A stretch of DNA of 64,000 nucleotides, taken from the NCBI RefSeq assembly GCF_014695575.1, contig NZ_JACJOO010000057.1, positions 1 through 64,000 of the forward strand. Reading direction: 5' to 3'. The notes beneath the pieces were generated by a model, which saw nothing but the letters and a program-made list of their open reading frames with translations, had not been told where the DNA came from and made no database searches. Source of the DNA: Leptolyngbya sp. FACHB-8. GTDB lineage: Bacteria; Cyanobacteriota; Cyanobacteriia; Elainellales; Elainellaceae. This document shows, piece after piece, positions 61,581-64,000 of this stretch. Positions within the stretch are counted from its first letter, which is position 1, and the number at the start of each line of letters is the position of its first letter. Both the position numbers and the translations under genes were made by a program.

Positions 61581-61736
61581 CTACCCGACCCCCTGATTCC
61601 GCCGCCGCCGACACCGTTCGGAGCAATACTTCACGTCATCCCAACAATCGGCCCACTTTTTACGCCAGGTGAAGGGGCGCTGACAGACAGGGCAGAGCTT
61701 TGTGGGCAAATCCGATTTGGAACGGGTGCGCGCCAT
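61581..61736 (-). CDS. DUF2256 microprotein (zinc-finger-like)
   Basis: 51 residues, minus strand, from ATG at 61736 to TAG at 61581-61583. The product starts MARTRSKSDLPTKLCPVC, continues RPFTWRKKWADCWDDV and KYCSERC, and ends with a poly-Arg stretch. Four of its five cysteines form two CxxC/CxxxC-type pairs (CPVC and CSERC), like a small zinc ribbon. This fits the DUF2256 family of small bacterial proteins of unknown function, often found near DNA photolyase-related genes; none is beside it here. It is too short to appear in standard 60-codon ORF lists. Confidence 0.8.
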   Translation of the reverse strand: MARTRSKSDLPTKLCPVCQRPFTWRKKWADCWDDVKYCSERCRRRRNQGVG

Positions 61737-61798
61737 GGCAATCTGGAATGTGCAGTGGGTGAATTACTGTGGTAATTGTAAAGGATTGTAAAGGCTTA

Positions 61799-62590
61799 AT
61801 GGTAGAGACAGAAGCCAGTCGACTAGCGCGATTGCATCAGGTACGGATTGTGTTGGTAGAGCCAGCCGGGCCGCTGAATGTGGGGTCGATCGCCCGCATC
61901 ATGAAAAATATGGGATTGTCTCAACTGGTTCTGGTCAATCCTCAGTGCGATCCTTTAGGAGCAGAGGCGCGGCAGATGGCGGTGCATGCCTTCGATATCC
62001 TGCAATCTGCTCGTATTGTTTCCAGGCTGACGGATGCATTGGAGGGATGTCGGCGGGCGATCGCCACCACTGGCCGTGATGACACGACTCTGAACATTAC
62101 CCTGGAAGGCCCTCGTGCTGTACTGCCCTGGCTCGTGGAAGCTGTCGATGGCCCAACCGCTCTCCTATTTGGTCGGGAAGACCGGGGGCTGACCAACGAG
62201 GAAATTAATCGGGCACAGCGGTTCCTTTACATTCCCAGTGATGCGGCTTATACCTCGCTGAACCTGGCGCAAGCTGTGGCCCTCTGCTGCTACGAGCTGC
62301 GAATGGCGTTGCTAGAACCTGCCCCTATTGCAGCGGCTCCGGTCGGCACGCATAACCCGGCCTCCCACGATCGCTTAGATCAGTATTTTCAAGATTTAGA
62401 GTCCCTATTATTAAAAATTGGCTATCTTTACCCACATACAGTAGCCAGCCGCATGAAAAAAATTCGCCAGATCTACAATCGAGCGCTACCCTCTGATAAT
62501 GATGTGGCCCTTTTGCAAGGCATGATCAGCCAAATGCGCTGGGCGTTGCAGCAAAGCCATCCCCGTAACGAGTCAATGCAGGATGAATAA
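61799..62590 (+). CDS. SPOUT-class RNA methyltransferase (TrmJ/TrmH-like)
   Basis: 263 residues from the ATG at 61799; a GTG start at 61769 is possible. SPOUT enzymes methylate ribose 2'-hydroxyls in tRNA or rRNA using SAM. The three motifs are present: NVGSIARIMKNMG (motif 1), LLFGREDRGL (motif 2) and IPSDAAYTSLNLAQAV (motif 3, trefoil knot). The C-terminal extension (YPHTVASRMKKIRQIYNRA) is typical of TrmJ, which modifies tRNA position 32; a TrmL-like role is less likely because of length. It is co-directional with the following gene, 126 bases away. Confidence 0.88.
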   Translation: MVETEASRLARLHQVRIVLVEPAGPLNVGSIARIMKNMGLSQLVLVNPQCDPLGAEARQMAVHAFDILQSARIVSRLTDALEGCRRAIATTGRDDTTLNITLEGPRAVLPWLVEAVDGPTALLFGREDRGLTNEEINRAQRFLYIPSDAAYTSLNLAQAVALCCYELRMALLEPAPIAAAPVGTHNPASHDRLDQYFQDLESLLLKIGYLYPHTVASRMKKIRQIYNRALPSDNDVALLQGMISQMRWALQQSHPRNESMQDE

Positions 62591-62716
62591 TTTGACGAAT
62601 CTCCCCCATGCTGGTGATAATTTGCGGATAATTTCAGAGTGGTGGGTTGCATCTAATCAGTCATACTGGCTCTGGAAGCTTGATTTGCTTGTTCTTGAGA
62701 TGCGTTAGAGGTGTTG

Positions 62717-64000
62717 ATGTCAATGGAATCTGGAAAACCCTCACGCCCTCCCCGTCGCCGCCGTCCTGGTCGTCGACCTCCCACATCCTCCAGCGCCCCT
62801 GCGAATGAGAATGGGCGACGCAGCTCTCAGAACGGTTCGGGCAGTTCATCTTCGGACCTCTTTCGGTTGCCGTCAGCTTCAGCCGATAGCAATCGTAGCG
62901 ATACTCCAGCCCCGTTGGTGCGGCGGCGTTCGTTGCGATCGCCCCGACCTGACTCCCAACTGAACCTGCGCCGTCTGCTAGACGAGCCAACCGGGCGCAA
63001 TGGCTCTAGCGCTCGTCGTCGCCCCTCTGAAGAGAATGGAGCTTTAACACGGTTACGCCCAGTGCAGCCCGTCCTGTCCAAGAAAACGAGCCTGCCACCT
63101 ACCGTTATTCCCATTCAGGCGCGTCCCGTGCGCCCTCAGTCACCTGCTGAAGCGGTGATCTCGCCGCCCAGCCCTCGGCGGCGACGACGGCGATCGCAGA
63201 AACCCGCCACGCCCCTGCTCTACATCACTCGTCTGCTAATCTTTGGAGTGGGTGTTGGGGCGATCGTCGGCACCATCCTTTCTATCTGGACGCCAGCCCA
63301 ATCTTCCTTTACCGCCGCCGGTACCGTTCCCGGTTCTGCTGCGGCATCGGAGGCCGCGAAGCAGCCTTCTGACCTGGGAGAAGGGATGTTCCGTCTGGAT
63401 GGAGCTCCCCCTTCCACTGTTCCGGCTCCCGTAGCCGCTCGCTTGAAGCAACCGATTAATGAGCTGGCGTCGGCAATCCAGCCCCTGGTCACCCAGTCAC
63501 CCGATCTGAAACCCGGCATCTTTATCGTGGATTTAGACACCGGTAATTATGTTGATATCAATGGCGATAAGGCAATTCCGGCTGCCAGTACGATTAAGGT
63601 GCCTATTCTGGTGGCCTATCTGCAGGATGTAGATGCCGGAAAGGCCCGTCTGGACGAAGCCATGACCATGAAGCCGACGGATATTACGACGGGTTCTGGC
63701 GAATTTCAATACCTGCCTCCAGGTTCCAGCTTCTCCAGTTTAGAAACGATTACCAAGATGATCACCATCAGCGATAACACGGCCACTAACATGGTCCTGG
63801 AGCGAGTGGGTGGGGCGCAGATGCTGAACCAACGGTTTCGCACATGGGGGATGATCCAAACGGTGATTCGCAACCCCCTGGCCGACTTAGCTGGAACCAA
63901 TACCACCAGCGCTCGGGATCTCTCGCTGCTGCTGATGGCCGTTACTCAGGCTGATTTTCTGTCCTTGCGCTCGCGCGATCGCCTCATGGAAATCATGCAA
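62717..64000 (+). CDS. Class A beta-lactamase-fold serine hydrolase, membrane-anchored (cut by window end)
   Basis: At least 428 residues; the frame is still open at 64000. The first 160 residues are an Arg/Pro/Ser-rich disordered cytosolic region. A membrane helix follows (about 166-191, LLYITRLLIFGVGVGAIVGTILSIW), then the enzyme domain outside. The catalytic SxxK is STIK (Ser291, Lys294) and the second motif SDN is in TISDNTATN. The third motif (KTG-like) would lie beyond the window. Such cyanobacterial proteins may be cell-wall enzymes rather than resistance enzymes; the long Arg-rich tail is unusual for beta-lactamases. No resistance role is claimed. Confidence 0.85.
   Translation, partial: MSMESGKPSRPPRRRRPGRRPPTSSSAPANENGRRSSQNGSGSSSSDLFRLPSASADSNRSDTPAPLVRRRSLRSPRPDSQLNLRRLLDEPTGRNGSSARRRPSEENGALTRLRPVQPVLSKKTSLPPTVIPIQARPVRPQSPAEAVISPPSPRRRRRRSQKPATPLLYITRLLIFGVGVGAIVGTILSIWTPAQSSFTAAGTVPGSAAASEAAKQPSDLGEGMFRLDGAPPSTVPAPVAARLKQPINELASAIQPLVTQSPDLKPGIFIVDLDTGNYVDINGDKAIPAASTIKVPILVAYLQDVDAGKARLDEAMTMKPTDITTGSGEFQYLPPGSSFSSLETITKMITISDNTATNMVLERVGGAQMLNQRFRTWGMIQTVIRNPLADLAGTNTTSARDLSLLLMAVTQADFLSLRSRDRLMEIMQ

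Noticed and set aside
62717-64000. A beta-lactam resistance gene
   Set aside because: Only the SxxK and SDN motifs are visible, the N-terminus is a long Arg-rich tail plus membrane helix, and the gene is cut off. A cell-wall or unknown serine hydrolase role is as likely.

Overview
The window looks like chromosome of a cyanobacterium, probably a filamentous Leptolyngbya-like one. Evidence: psbA (photosystem II D1), a cyanobacterial dnaK3-dnaJ3 pair, sucrose-phosphate synthase, bicarbonate uptake genes, and the octamer GCGATCGC (HIP1) scattered through coding and non-coding DNA. The genus is a guess. No phage, plasmid, transposase, CRISPR array, rRNA or tRNA was seen.

Layout. 1-6 kb: an S8-propeptide-like protein, an SDR plus acetoacetate-decarboxylase-like pair, small conserved and secreted proteins, a Nudix hydrolase and a polysaccharide export protein. 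6-16.7 kb: M1 aminopeptidase with HEAT tail, a TPR-CPBP membrane protein, rpiA, a GT2 glycosyltransferase, an aldo/keto reductase that has lost its Fe-S cysteines, rsmG and an ECF-like ATPase. 17-30 kb: a periplasmic TPR protein, a large ELWxxDGT/RTX protein, a GH13 enzyme, a hybrid histidine kinase, and dnaK3-dnaJ3 with a very long repetitive DnaK tail. 30-34 kb: psbA with its promoter and terminator, and a J-domain protein. 34.4-38.6 kb: a co-directional set coding for an SbtA-type bicarbonate permease, a PII-like protein 4 bases downstream, a Tat-exported beta-carbonic anhydrase and an FtsH with only one membrane segment. This reads as an inorganic-carbon uptake module with a quality-control protease. 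39-53.5 kb: a CAX antiporter with an altered second motif, an ABC exporter, a 1223-residue membrane protein with two hydrolase-like regions, a HicB-like protein, a parvulin, a CASTOR/POLLUX-type channel protein and an APH-fold kinase. 54-64 kb: manganese catalase, sucrose-phosphate synthase, an acyltransferase, isoaspartyl peptidase, a DUF2256 microprotein, a SPOUT RNA methyltransferase and a class A beta-lactamase-fold protein cut by the window end.

The most unusual thing is in the spaces between genes. More than twenty long, mostly perfect palindromes (arms 17-36 bp, usually a three-base loop) occupy intergenic DNA. Several belong to recognisable families with conserved outer inverted repeats: a 124-125 bp two-hairpin element with three intact and several decayed copies, a 108 bp element with two equal-length copies, and others. 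Arms show compensatory base changes between copies, which suggests that the folded structure is maintained. No mobilising enzyme is encoded in the window.
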